Assembly: GCA_023678885.1 (NCBI GenBank)
Contig: CM043005.1
Span: forward strand, 3,338,314-3,402,313
Length of the DNA stretch: 64,000 nucleotides
Origin: Pogostemon cablin
Lineage: Eukaryota; Streptophyta; Magnoliopsida; Lamiales; Lamiaceae
Reading direction: 5' to 3'
The notes under the pieces are model-generated. The model was given only the letters and a program-made list of their open reading frames with translations. It had not been told where the DNA came from and ran no database searches. Shown in pieces: positions 23,231 to 34,395 of this stretch; positions within the stretch are counted from its first letter, which is position 1, and the number at the start of each line of letters is the position of its first letter. A program made the translations under genes and the position numbers.

Positions 23231-25040
23231 TCATACGATTTCTCGTAACAGGTGGTACTTGCACTCAATGTGTTTAATTGCCTTATGGGCTCGTGATTCC
23301 TTCAAGTTTGCAACTGCACCAATATCATCAATATAAATTGTGATATCCTTGGGCAAACTTAGAAACACTTCGAAGTCCATCTTGAAGTTTCTAGAGTCAT
23401 ACAGATACTTTGGCTGCCTCATAGGCTCCAATTTATCATCTTTCCATGATGGAGTCCGGAGTCTGAAATATATTTCTATATAACACTCCTCCACATTATG
23501 ACTCAACTTCCTAAAATTAAACACATAACCTTGAGGTGGATTTACTGTCGTCCAATCTGACTAAAAAATCCGAATCTACGTAATCTACAAGAAGCAGTGA
23601 ATTTGCCCAGTAAGCTTATATAATTTCCAGTCCTTCTCAGGCACTTCATATATGTCTTACCACAGTTCATCATTCTTGTTCCGGGTTACGTTGATACCCA
23701 CTGTTCATGCGTTCAGCAAAATAGATATCCATTCTCGCGCATAGCATTCCTAAGATTAAGCTTCCTTATTCGCCGAAGCATAAGGAACCGCTTTCATCAC
23801 CTTTATCTTCCTTTTGTGTCTCAAGACATATTTTCTTAGATAAAGTCACTTGCTAAAACAAGTAAGGATCGTATCAATTCATGAAGCTTGAGACAAGCAT
23901 AATATCCTTTCTTGTGATCCGTATTACCGTGATCAAAAGGATATTTTTGCTCTTCTTAAGTCCTTCATTTCATACCGCGTTATTATCCATACACATACGC
24001 CCGACAATACTCTTTCATTGTCTCCAATGAGCAATATATCATCTACGTATAGTACAAGAAATACCACCACGTTTTCATCACTCTTTTCAATACACAAGAC
24101 CCATCCGATCATTGATTAGATCCATGTCACTGGATTACTCATCAAAACGGATGTTTCATGATCTTGAAGCTTGTTTTAGTCCATTAATGGACACTTTTAA
24201 GCTCCTATCACAATGCTCTTAGCTCTTTGCAATGAATCACTCTGGTTGCTTCACATAGATGTTTTCCTCAAGATTTCCAATCAGGAAAGCTGTCTTGACA
24301 TCTATTTGCTATCCCTCATATTTCATATGAGTAGCAACAGATAAAAGAGTCTGGATCAACATAAGCATAACTATTGGCGAACAGGTTTTCTCATAATCGA
24401 ACCTTTTCTTTCTGAGTATACCTTTTCCCAACAAGCTTTACTTCTAAGGTTTTCACCTTACCGTATGATCCTCTTTTATTTTGTATGACCACTTCTAATA
24501 GTTTTCACACCATCCGTGGTTCTACAATCATCCAGATCTTATTTAGAATCTATTGATTCTATTTCAACATTTATTGCAATTTGTTAAGATTTCGCATTTC
24601 TATCTTGTAGTTCTTCGTCGTATTCGTGGGTTAACTCCATGTTTACTAGGGACCAAGCCTCACGACTCTCCCAAAACATATACCTATCAGGATTTAGAAC
24701 AACCCTCCCACTACGAGAAGACACTACACGCAATTGTGTATCAGATGTGACACGCGTCGCAGTTTACCTTGTGGTATATCCTCTTGTACACTAGGTACTA
24801 ATACTTTGTGTTTCCTCTCACTTCCTTTAGAACAACTTATACATGGGTATTTGATTTATTACATAGTCCTTTTTCCAAAAATCTAGTGTTTATGTTAACA
24901 ATCACTCTTCGATCTTGTGGACCAAATAAATCATCCTTCATTTTTCTAGGATATCCCACAAATAGAAAAACATTCTTACGAATTACTGTTCCTAGGGCAT
25001 ATCCATAAAATGAATTTAGTAATTCCAAATAATTCATCAT
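23231..25040 (-). pseudogene. copia pol remnants (RNase H, RT, integrase end)
   Basis: Pieces of a Ty1/copia polyprotein in the expected minus-strand order, all interrupted. At 25040-24837, YPRKMKDDLFGPQDRRVIVN and NTRFLEKGL match the segment after the integrase core. At about 24075-24006, VVFLVLYVDDILLIGDNERV contains the RT active-site box YVDD. At 23524-23231, MFNFRKLSHNVEECYIEIYF leads to KESRAHKAIKHIECKYHLLR and EIV, the end of RNase H. Between these lie frame changes and stops. The enzymes would copy RNA to DNA and integrate it, but none could be made from this copy. Confidence 0.75.
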
Positions 25041-26340
25041 CTATCTAATCACTACCATAAGAGTGCTATTCCTTCTATTCGTCACACCATTAATGTGGGA
25101 AATTCATTTCCGAAGGTACCTTTCTCTTACTAGATTAAAAGACTCATTATTAATTACTATTTTTCGCATCCAGGGGATAAACATGATTTAAGAGTGTACA
25201 AATTGTTCACCAACGTACCATAACAGATTACAACTCTATCATTCATTATAATGACCATATCATTTAAATGAAATGGAGTATCCATCTATTAATGCATAGA
25301 AATCGAAATCAAATTCTTTCTATGAAAATGTACGTAAAGACAATTTCATAAAATCAAACGTCTACTCATATCATTTAATAAATAGACAACTCCCACTGCA
25401 ATAGCCACTACTCTTGTAGTTTTACCCATGTCATAACAATCTTATCCTCACTTAGTAATAAACATTTAGTGATTCCAGTATCTACACACTTCGTGTCAGT
25501 AAATGCCATCACTAATCATGTTTTAAACAACTAGTGAATAAGATATAAAACTTGTTCACATTATGATGAAAATGACTTTCCTTTGCCACATGTTTTGCCA
25601 GAAGTTTTCCACCATATACATCCTATTGTAATTCAGGTGGAACTTACTCAAAAACATCTAGGCAATTCACAAAGAATTAAATTGATCTAGGTTTCCTTTC
25701 AATTTATACTCCATGCTTTCCCAATTCATTCATCAAATTAAATCATGATCTTCTGCCTTTTAACTTACTCAAGTATCCGAAGAGTTACATGAGACCATCA
25801 TATTTCTATGAACCTCTCATCTCTTCACTAGAGACTTTAATAGGCATCATGAGACGTCCATTGTGAGAACACACATGTATTTTCTTATGCAGTAAAATTC
25901 AAAACCAAGATTCTTTTCTAATCATCTAATTTTGGACCAGTAAATATAATTTCTTTTAGTCAACAATAAGCGAGATAAAACCATTTGAAATTACAGAGAA
26001 TCATAAATAAATATACCGATCAAATCTTTGAATTTTATCCTTTTATATTGATTCCCTCAAAACTATATAAAAATAAAATTCACCGACATCTCAAGCACCG
26101 TGAGTCTGCAAGCCACGTTAGTGTGGACGTTTACAAACCCAAACATTTACAAGAGAAGGTTTTACCCATTAATTTCATTTGTCAATCTAACTTTATGACA
26201 AAATAATTAATAGTTGGTTCCTCTTTAGCCATGCAAATAATAGCAGTGACTCCGTTGGGGAGGATACTAATTATTTACACCTAAGTGTACACCATTATTT
26301 GATCCCAAGTCCACTACGCGAGCTTGTGTGCCTTACAGTT
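25041..26340 (-). pseudogene. probable copia gag/protease region, heavily decayed
   Basis: By position this is gag, protease and the integrase zinc finger of the element. Only weak traces can be read on the minus strand, for example a Lys/Gly-rich KTSGKTCGKGKSF near 25560-25610 where a gag nucleocapsid linker would be expected. There is no open frame of useful length. Confidence 0.35.
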
Positions 26341-26393
26341 GGAGAAGTACACACGCGCTCGGATAGCTTCCTACAATCATCAATTATAAGTTT

Positions 26394-26600
26394 GTACCAG
26401 TGAGCCCCACATAAACTCATCCGTTAGGGAGGAAGGCCTATTGCCAACACGCAAGTTCATGTACCACATTACAAACAATAATTATGTAATGAAGTCTGTA
26501 CCAGTGATCCGTGAATAAACTCATCCGTTAGGGAGGAAGGCCTATTGCCAACACGCAAGTTTACTCACATCACTTACAAACCAATAATGGAGGCCGCGGG
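26394..26600. repeat. tandem duplication, unit 104 bp
   Basis: GTACCAGTGA starts at 26394 and again at 26498. Both copies share AACTCATCCGTTAGGGAGGA and GGCCTATTGCCAACACGCAA. It lies inside the copia interior. Confidence 0.75.
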
Positions 26601-26799
26601 AATATTTACCAATCCCCTCTCCCACTTAGTAATTTAACACCGAGGGTTTTTACATGCATATAATATTCAGAATAAAATACGCAACGCTAGCATGCTTCTA
26701 TTACGGCACATAAGGCAGTAAATCACAGAGAGTCATGCATACATATATAACAATAATCAATAATTAAATCAATCATTAACAGTTATATATCAGCGAATT

Positions 26800-27060
26800 C
26801 GATTGTTCGCCACCAGGCACGAATATCAGCAAAGACTTCCAGACTATCAAATTTTTAAAATTTTCAGATTGTCCAATTTTCGAAACCATCGATATCGACC
26901 GTCGATGTCGTCCAGATTATCAAAATCATCGATATCGACTAGATTATCAAATATTCGAAAAACATCAAGATTATCAAAATTCCGAAACTATCGATATCGA
27001 TCGTCATATCGTCTAGATTATCAAAATCATCGATATCGATGAGCAACCATATATAACAAT
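26800..27060. repeat. short tandem repeats with ATCGATATCGA cores
   Basis: Repeated GATTATCAAAATC and ATCGATATCGA(C/T) words, the latter being palindromic, in a 260-bp stretch of the copia interior. The Arg/Ser-rich open frame across it is a by-product of the repeat and not a gene. Confidence 0.65.
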
Positions 27061-27500
27061 AATAGATAATTAAATCAATTATGTCAGTTATATATTAGGA
27101 ATCAATTCAACATCCATATATAACAATAATAGACAATCAATTATAGCAGTTATATATTAGGAATTAATTCGACATTCATATATGACAATAATAGATTATT
27201 AAATCAATTATAGCAGTCATATATTAGGAATTAATTCGACATCCATATATAACAATAATATACAATCTATTATGGCAGTTATATATTAGGAATTAGTTTT
27301 CTTAAAATTGGATGTCTTATCCAACACTCTAGCAATACATGCATATAATATACCAAATATAATACGCAATCTAGCATGCTTCTATATAAGACAATAAATC
27401 ATAGAGATCAGGCATCCATATATATATATATATATATATATATAACAATAATAGACAATTAAATCAATTATGACAGTTATATATATTAGGAATAAAAACG
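27048..27500. repeat. AT-rich tandem repeat, unit about 60-67 bp
   Basis: Four adjacent copies (about 27048-27300) and a fifth near 27414-27495 of a unit built from CATATATAACAATAATAGA, AATCAATTATxxCAGTTATA and TATTAGGAAT. A (TA)n run occurs at 27418-27442. Confidence 0.75.
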
Positions 27501-27766
27501 CCTCTAAATTTTAATGTCTTGTCCGACACTCCTACTGTGGAATCGATGCCTTACGCAACAAGCAGGATTGCTTGTGCCCCAAGACGTCCATCGTCATATC
27601 CCACCGCCAATTATGTCAGGGAGCGCCCCAAGTGCCTTGACGGGCGCCCCTCGCCCGGACTGTCGCTCGTCCAATGGCCTACTTGCATGGAACCAAGTTC
27701 AGCCCAACGCGCAACACCAAACTACACCAACTGTCGTTCGTAGTTCAAAACTGAAAGAACCTCAGA

Positions 27767-28215
27767 ATCCAATCTCCACCGTCCAGAATCTACTACTGTA
27801 AGTCCTGAACATTCTGTCCAAATTACAGATCGATCCAACAGTTATTTTGTGAGAAACGGCTCTTTTCTCTCGACTACGCAAAAACAGAATCGCCCAAATA
27901 TCTGCTTCTGTTTTCAGCGAACTCCCAGCAAGAAAAGGCTCTAAATTCGATCTCCACCGTTCAGAATGTACATCCACAAGGTCTGAACGTGTTGACCAAA
28001 TTACAGCTCGATCCAACGATTAGTTTGTCAGAAACGGCACTTTTCCCTCGACTGCGCAAAACAGAATCGCCCAAATATCTGCTTCTGTTTTCAGCATACT
28101 CCCAGCAAGAAAAAGCTCCAAATTCGATCTCCACCGTTCAGAATGTGCATCCACAAGGTCTAAACGTTCTGACCAAATTACAGATCAATCCGACCGTTGA
28201 AACTCTGGTTATTGC
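27767..28215. repeat. 177-bp tandem repeat in the copia leader
   Basis: The word CTCCACCGT(C/T)CAGAAT(C/G)T recurs with exact 177-bp spacing: units start at 27767, 27944 and 28121. Each unit also has AATTACAG(A/C)TC(G/A)ATC, GAAACGGC and CAGAATCGCCCAAATATCTG. The third unit is partial. The array lies between the PBS and the gag position of the copia element, i.e. in its transcribed leader. Confidence 0.8.
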
Positions 28216-28486
28216 CTCTGCAATATCACCACGCTGGATTTTCTCTCAAAAGTGTGATTCTATTTTTGCCCTCTCTTTCTTCCTTGCATGTGAAATTGAC
28301 GAACAGTTTTCGTCGAATCCTCTCACACAAAACTATGGACGAATAGATATGATATAGGGTATATATTACATAGGGATATTCATGGTTTGCGCAATAAAAC
28401 CAAAACCCTAAACATGTGATCCTAATTCCGAAAAATTAATCACATAAACCATATCCTAACGTGTCACGCTTCACCACGAAACCAAA

Positions 28487-28498
28487 GCTCTGATACCA
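28487..28498 (-). other. primer-binding site of the copia element
   Basis: GCTCTGATACCA on the plus strand is TGGTATCAGAGC on the element's strand. This is the standard complement of the 3' end of initiator tRNA-Met, two bases from the 5' LTR. Confidence 0.9.
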
Positions 28499-28500
28499 AT

Positions 28501-29887
28501 TGTTGGCATTCGATCGTTTGGTTAACGTGACCCGTTAGGGTTCCATGAATTTCTAACAAGCAGCGGAAGCAAGTAAACATGAAACGCATTACCTTTCACC
28601 AAGGGTTGATGTAGAGGTTGAATTCTCGCTGGCAGTCTGCGCAGTCCCACGAGAATAGCCATAAGTTCCTTTTCTGATGTCGGAATTGAGTGATCTTTAT
28701 GCTCAAACGATCCTCTCTTCGACGGCTTTCCATCAGTATATAATACATCAAAATCGAAGAATTTTACGATTTTATATGAATTTTAGAACATGACGAACTG
28801 CAGCAGCAAACGACCTTCCGGTCTTCTGCTGTATGTCCCAAGTCCGATCTCGACGTCGTGTGGGCGACGATCTACGAGACCTACTCAATCTGCTCTCAAC
28901 CCTCATCACACGTGAATAATGAATTAGATTAGGGTTCCAGATAAGGTGAGGTGACTTATATACATGGGCTACAGCAGGGACCAGGAGGAGAAATTGGGTT
29001 GGGCCTCCATTGGGTTAAGTATCCAAGCTTAGCCCAAAGCTTATACTTAAGTCCAATAATAATAATATATTCCACTAAAATATTATTATTGCACTACCAT
29101 ACCAATCCCAAAATTACGTTTTGGGCTCCTTCTTATTATGAGCCCGTTAGTCTCCCCATGTTTAAGATATACAATGTCCATTAATTATTTAAGTTACTGA
29201 CAACTCAATTAATTAATATCTCATCCAAGAGTAGTACCACTCAACCTCATTATCATGCCGGAATAAATTCCACCTGCAGGGTTTACATGATAATCCTTAT
29301 GAGCTCCTCAAGGGGACATCATCAACCTATGACGGACACGGATTCCTTCTACAATCAACAGCACACCATAGAGACAGCACTACTTCCCAACTCACCGAGT
29401 TTATTGATTTAATTGCATGTAAATCTCACCCATTGATGAATCAAAGAAATACATACTGCCCTATGTGTCGAGGTTATTGTATAGGGATTAAGAGCACGAA
29501 CTTCCATAATAACTGAGATCAAGTTCTCCTATAAGTCAGTATAAATCGAACGATCTCAAGCGGTCCTGCTCAATACACACAAGTGCACTAATGTGATTCT
29601 ATAGCCAAGACAAGCTAATACCAATCCACACTACAACCATCCCGATAGAGAGTCCCCGTCTATCTCGATTGTGAGCATCTGTTTATACTTTATAAGGAAA
29701 CCGATAATATGATCTTCCGCGTGTTGTCGCACAACATATTATCTACAGTATAAAGTAAGTGGACTATTGCATCGAACATATAAATAAATTATAAGATGCA
29801 ATCATTTGATCATATGATTCTCATTTCAAATTAATTGTTATAAAATTGTTCATACAAAAAGCTAGACTTTTAGTATACAATCCAACA
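28501..29887 (-). repeat. 5' LTR of the copia element
   Basis: 1387 bp, nearly identical to 21708-23067. On the element's strand it starts TGTTGGATTG and ends CGAATGCCAACA. The open frame found identically in both LTRs (at 28951 and 22158) reflects this duplication and is not a gene. Confidence 0.92.
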
Positions 29888-29974
29888 CCTAAATCTAAGT
29901 AAATTTTTCACAAGTAATCAGGACAAGATGATCTCTATTGACTAGGACTACATTTCTGCCTTTGCAGTTCCCAC

Positions 29975-30275
29975 CTTCCAAGACTTCACAGGATTGAGTT
30001 AGATCAGCAGGGTTTAAGAAGATGATCGTGTTAAGGAGAACCATTAATCTCTATCCTAACTATCCATAAAAAATTGTCTACCTAAAGATTTGATATTTTT
30101 CAAAGACTTCACAACATTGAGGAAAATCTTCAAGTGTATTTTTCCAAGATTTTACAACATTGAGGCAGATCTTCAAGAGTTTAAGAAGATGAGCGTCAAG
30201 GTGTTAAGGAGGAACCTTATATCTCTATCCATAATAAATTGCCCAACTAAAGATTTGATATGTATGAGAATTAAA
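29975..30275 (+). repeat. diverged duplication of about 175 bp, coding origin possible
   Basis: Copies at about 29977-30100 and 30150-30275 share CCAAGA, TTxACA, TTTAAGAAGATGA, GTGTTAAGGAG, ATCTCTATCC and ACTAAAGATTTGATAT. A short third piece stands at about 30098-30145. One frame of the second copy reads FYNIEADLQEFKKMSVKVLR, which looks exon-like, but I do not recognise it and the first copy has a stop. Confidence 0.5.
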
Positions 30276-30519
30276 AAAATGGCAACATATCTCAATCCAA
30301 TAACCAGTAAAAGAAAAGGGACATGTTTCTCTCCAAGTAATTAACACAAACTCTTAAAAATCATAGCAAAAAATAAAAAAAATAATGATGAAAAGAAGCA
30401 ACCAACTCCATTGACAAGATATACTTAAAAGAATTTTTATCGACTATTGAAATGATAACTCAATAGGTTATTATGGCTTAGTAAACTCTATCTATTGCAC
30501 ACAAGCGCTCTGCAAGTTT

Positions 30520-30642
30520 GGACAACTTTTCATTGCGGATTTTGGGTCATCCATGTTATTTGGAATCATTGTTGGATCCCTAGCAGATAAACAGGGCCGG
30601 TAGAGAGCTTGCATTACTTACTGCATCACTTATATATTAAGC
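30520..30642 (+). pseudogene. MFSD5-type molybdate-anion transporter exon fragment
   Basis: One frame reads GQLFIADFGSSMLFGIIVGS, then LADKQGR, a TAG stop (30601-30603), and RACITYCITYIL. This is the second and third membrane-helix region of the plant molybdate-anion transporter family in the major facilitator superfamily (MFSD5-like). It includes the family-typical GxLADKxGRK loop between helices 2 and 3, with the Lys replaced by the stop. The full protein has about 450 residues and 12 helices in a membrane; only about 40 residues are present. Upstream and downstream exons are not visible. It is a dead exon fragment in the same cluster as the SUMO and VPS53 pieces. Confidence 0.75.
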
Positions 30643-30689
30643 TTCAAATGCAATGTGAAGATGAAAAAAAACATGTGTGATGGTGATGG

Positions 30690-32180
30690 GTGTCGAAATC
30701 AACAAATAATAAAATCTACTAAATTATTATTATAAATAGTTATGAGTAGGATCGAATCCACAGATATTAGTAAAAAGATTTATTCACTAATAATTATAAA
30801 ACAACGAGGGGGATACAGACCTGGAGATAACTTCAAGTCTTATTAGCTAGGTGATTAGTTATTTTCATATAGGATCTTATTTGTTTCTTATTTGTTTTCA
30901 TATGTGCATAGCTAGATAACTTCAAAACTAACTTTTTAAAAAATAACTGAAATTAATTAGATAACTCATAATAATAAAAGATAAATCAAATATATATATT
31001 TGAGAGATATCCTACACTTAAAATAATGATAGACATCGTAGTTGAAATTTGGAGTGTATATTTGGGTTCCAAGTGAAATTCTTGCACTAGTACTTAGGCA
31101 TGCCCATGCCTAACTCAGGGACTTATTCTGGAAATTTTCTGCACTTGAGGAAATTATCAGAATCTTAGCCGTGCCCACGCCCAATTGAAGGGCTGCTTCT
31201 GGAAATGCTTTTCATCATAAATTCCAGCTTCTTCAAGAATCACTCCAAATGGTCCAAATTATCAACTTAATCCTCATTACACCTTCATGACATAAAAACT
31301 CTATCAAAACACTTGATTAAGGATTAAATGATATCTAAAACATAGGAAAACATGACAATAAATTGCAACCTATCAAATTCCCCCACACTTGAACAAAGCT
31401 TGTCCTCAAGCATGCTAGAGTTTAAAATTCATCTTTTCAATTCTCTCTCCTACTCTCTTCTTCCTTTGTTCATCCAGAATATTTTCTCATGCAATGAAAA
31501 CTTTTTCAACAAGAATTCTCATCCACCATTACTTATGCAAGCTACATCAACAATTGAATATAATTCAAAACACAAAAGATCTAAACACCTCACCAAGGAT
31601 TCACTCTTACTATCAAGATGTTTAGGCTCATAATCAATTTATTGGATCACTCAAGTCAGTGCATGGAAGACCTTTACCATAAGCTTGCACGTATATCACA
31701 TCCTCTCCATCAATGAACAAATCAAAATGAAAGAATCTAAGGATTTAAAGTGGGTATGTAGTGATGAGGTTTAGGTAGTGGAAATGGACAAAAGGCTTAT
31801 ATTTGGAAAAAAGAATCGAAGAAATCATTTGACTTTCATGTATTGCTCAACTAAGTAATGTCATTACTCCACATAGTTACAAGAAATTCCACGAAAATGT
31901 AATCAGATTCATTTCCAGAGTAAGAGTAGCCAACACCAGCATGGGATTCTAGATATAAAACACTGGATGCGTAACATGAAAATGTGATGCCTTGATTAGT
32001 TTAAAAAGGGTTCTAAGGATACATTAAACAAGTTCTTTCATCGAACACAACTCGAAACCTAACCTTAGACCAACTGTAAGGATTCAGATGCAAAGTGGGA
32101 AGGCTTCTGTATTCTTATCCTGCTTCAAAATTGAAGGGCCCTGCAGTCGGAGCTCTTCGACAAGTGAGTAGTAAGTTGTC
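30690..32180 (-). mobile_element. truncated Ty3/gypsy (Athila/Tat-like) remnant: LTR plus 3' region
   Basis: On the minus strand the segment near 31418-31376 reads GCTTGAGGACAAGCTTTGTT, CAAGTGTGGGGGAATTTGAT. This is the usual polypurine tract and LTR start of plant Athila/Tat-type elements. The LTR-like part would run from about 31378 down to about 30690, ending near GTTGATTTCGACACCC. Sequence at 31430-32180 resembles the non-coding 3' region of such elements (it includes GAGCCTAAACATCTTGA, like the Athila element at 18339). No gag or pol is present, and I found no target duplication. Confidence 0.45.
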
Positions 32181-33180
32181 AAATAAGCTCGTTTATAGGG
32201 CATAAAACATGATAAAAGAAGTAAACAAACAGATGATCAGATGCATTCTCATCCAATTATCATCTCAGATGCCTAATTCATTAGCAGATGAATCTAAAAA
32301 ACATACATAATGGAACCATTTACAACATAGAAATCCAAACCAATCCCAATCAACATACTTGGAAACATTTTCTTGACTCAAACCCTAATAAGAAGTCCAA
32401 CAAGATCAACAGAACTATAAAACAGAAACAATGACTCATGAAAGACAACTGATGCAAACTCAAACTCATGAAAGGTTTGTAATTCAATGAAACTTCAACT
32501 TTCAACTTAATTAAAGCCCTTTTTTTTTATCTTAACAATAACAATCGAATCCTAGGGCGCAATCTCAAAGCAAAAGTCCTTCGTTTTTCACTATTTTTCT
32601 CCATTATCTAATGGAGCGTCGATGAATACCTTCTCATTAACACCTAACTTAATCTTGCAGCTGCATAAAAATCTACGGCAATGCTTAAGCGGGAAATTAC
32701 TCACAAAGAAAAGACTTGAAACAGAGCTAAGACTATTACTATTTGAAATTGAATACGATAGGTTCCATTGTATCCCAAAAAGGGGGGAATTTCCAAAACA
32801 GAGATTCAAAACTTTTTTGGGAAAAACAAAATTCCATTATTCCAAGTAAGAGGAAAAGAGGTCATCATTCGATGAACAATATAGACTAGTTTTCATGAAC
32901 CCACAATATAATTTGCCTCAATTCGCTCAAATATGAGAAACCACCGCTCGAAACTGTAAACTTACCAAAGAAGAGATGGACCACCTTCCATTATATCTTG
33001 ATCTTGAGCTCGAAAAAATGGCTCCCTTCAGCAAAATGGAGAGAACGGCGATTTAGGGGGGAGGATTGCAAATAGAAAAGCTTTCTATCTGTTGCGGTGG
33101 CGATTGAGATCAAATATAATCTGTTGTAGCTGTTGCGAGAGCACTGAAAGAATTCAAATTTGTCAAAACAGTTTTTCAAA
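32181..33180 (-). other. possible short spliced minus-strand ORF, unrecognised
   Basis: On the minus strand, ATGGAAGGTGGTCCATCTCT (from 32994) runs to a good donor TTTG|GTAAGT at about 32969-32966. An acceptor TTTTATGCAG lies near 32661. Joining them in phase gives a 31-codon frame MEGGPSLLCCKIKLGVNEKV followed by FIDAPLDNGEK and a stop near 32593. I do not recognise the product. It may be the broken end of a longer gene. The 42-bp segment near 32463-32505 downstream of it also occurs next to the SUMO fragment (6770-6812). Nothing else is seen in this kilobase. Confidence 0.2.
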
Positions 33181-33297
33181 ATTTCGTGTTACCGAGAAGA
33201 GATGATTTATTACATTAAATGAAATCATAAATAAAAGTAAATACAGGTCATCAGTTTAGAATTGTTAGATCCTAATCAAATGGCTTAAATTTTTCAG

Positions 33298-33320
33298 GTG
33301 CACCGGTGTACCCGGTGCAC
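33298..33320. repeat. perfect 9-bp inverted repeat
   Basis: GTGCACCGG (33298-33306) and CCGGTGCAC (33312-33320) are separated by five bases, an unusually GC-rich hairpin in AT-rich DNA. It could be a transposon end or a hairpin; no partner was found. Confidence 0.6.
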
Positions 33321-34158
33321 AGCTGTGTGACTCCAAAATCTAACATAAATTTAAAATTGTCGCTATTTCATTAATATCAACCTAAATTGAAAATCGTCAC
33401 TATTTCATTTAAATTCAAGTAACAAAAATACTGATTCAATCTAATTTATATGGGAAAATTAATTTTAAAGTATATACGTTATAAGACAAAAATGTATTTA
33501 ATTGTATTCTTATTTTCATGGTTAGCATGTAATTTTTTTTTAATGTCAATAATGTAATGCATTTTTATTTTTTCAAATGAACGAAGGAAAAGATTTATAT
33601 TCAATTTTTTTCCTATCTGCCAGAACATAACGTTCACGAGAATTAAATAAAAATCGAAATAGTATATATTTTGAAGCTAATCTTCATACATGTCAGCTAT
33701 TTGTTGCCACTTTTAAGATTAAACATCATTTTTAATTTTATATTTTTAAATACAGAGGTTTTCATTAATATTGGATACTTATTTTTTTTATTTTTTATGG
33801 ATATATTGATTGAACTATTGAAAATAAAATAATAATATTAAAATAAATTAATTATTTAGATTTTTCCATATTTGGCTATTTTATTATGTATGAATTTTAA
33901 TATTTATTACACAATTAAAATAAATAAAATAATTTTATCAATTGTATTTGAATCTATTGAATCTAAATAATAATATTTTTAAAAAAAAAAGTTGATGATC
34001 CCACATAGCGATTCATACTAGTTGAATATAAATGCAAAAATTAATTAATCTTCTAAATATTTGGGTGTGTGGGCCATGAACACTTCGATAAATAATTTCC
34101 GTCTCACAAAATCTTTCATACTATTTTTGTTTATTCGTACAGTAGCACTTTTCCCGAT
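33321..34158. other. AT-rich intergenic region upstream of GT-1
   Basis: No coding signal or recognisable repeat apart from homopolymer runs. Confidence 0.6.
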
Positions 34159-34280
34159 TCACATTCTAAAAATAAAAATAACACCTTAATCCCATCATAA
34201 AAAATATATTTAAAAAAAATCACATTCTAAAAATAAAAATAACACCTTAATCACATCATAAAAAATATATTTAAAAAAAA
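34159..34280. repeat. 61-bp tandem duplication in the GT-1 promoter
   Basis: Two nearly identical copies (34159-34219 and 34220-34280) of a unit that starts TCACATTCTAAAAATAAAAA and ends in an A-run after ATATATTT. One substitution (CCC versus CAC) and a few extra A residues separate them, so the duplication is recent. Confidence 0.85.
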
Positions 34281-34393
34281 AAAAAGCTTTTCTAACATTG
34301 GAAAATTAAGTAGAAGAGAAACTTAATTTACTAATCATTGCAAACTTGCAACCGCATACCATAATATTGCATCTGCATCGGACTTGAACCCCA

Positions 34394-34395
<2 letters not shown>

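Larger units (their letters stand above)
21708..29887 (-). mobile_element. Ty1/copia LTR retrotransposon with near-identical LTRs and ruined coding region
   Basis: An 8.2-kb element on the minus strand. Its LTRs (21708-23067 and 28501-29887) end in TG and CA, and CCTAA stands on both sides (21703-21707 and 29888-29892), a perfect 5-bp target duplication. The PBS is the standard tRNA-Met complement and the polypurine tract reads AAGTGGGAGAT. Comparing the LTRs by eye I count about nine substitutions, all transitions, plus one indel of about 27 bp near 22820 / 29612. The insertion is therefore recent. Yet no frame in the 5.4-kb interior encodes more than about 100 residues, and recognisable pol pieces are split by many stops. 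Such an element could only have moved with proteins supplied by a relative. Confidence 0.92.

Noticed and set aside
26803..27042. Arg/Ser-rich open frame of 79 codons
   Set aside because: It runs across ATCGATATCGA tandem repeats inside the copia element and repeats only because the DNA does.
27514..28357. Overlapping open frames at 27514-28357 as real proteins
   Set aside because: They lie in the leader repeats of the copia element on the strand opposite to its transcription.
22158..29184. 77-codon frame present twice (22158-22391 and 28951-29184) as a duplicated gene
   Set aside because: Both copies are at the same place in the two LTRs of the copia element.
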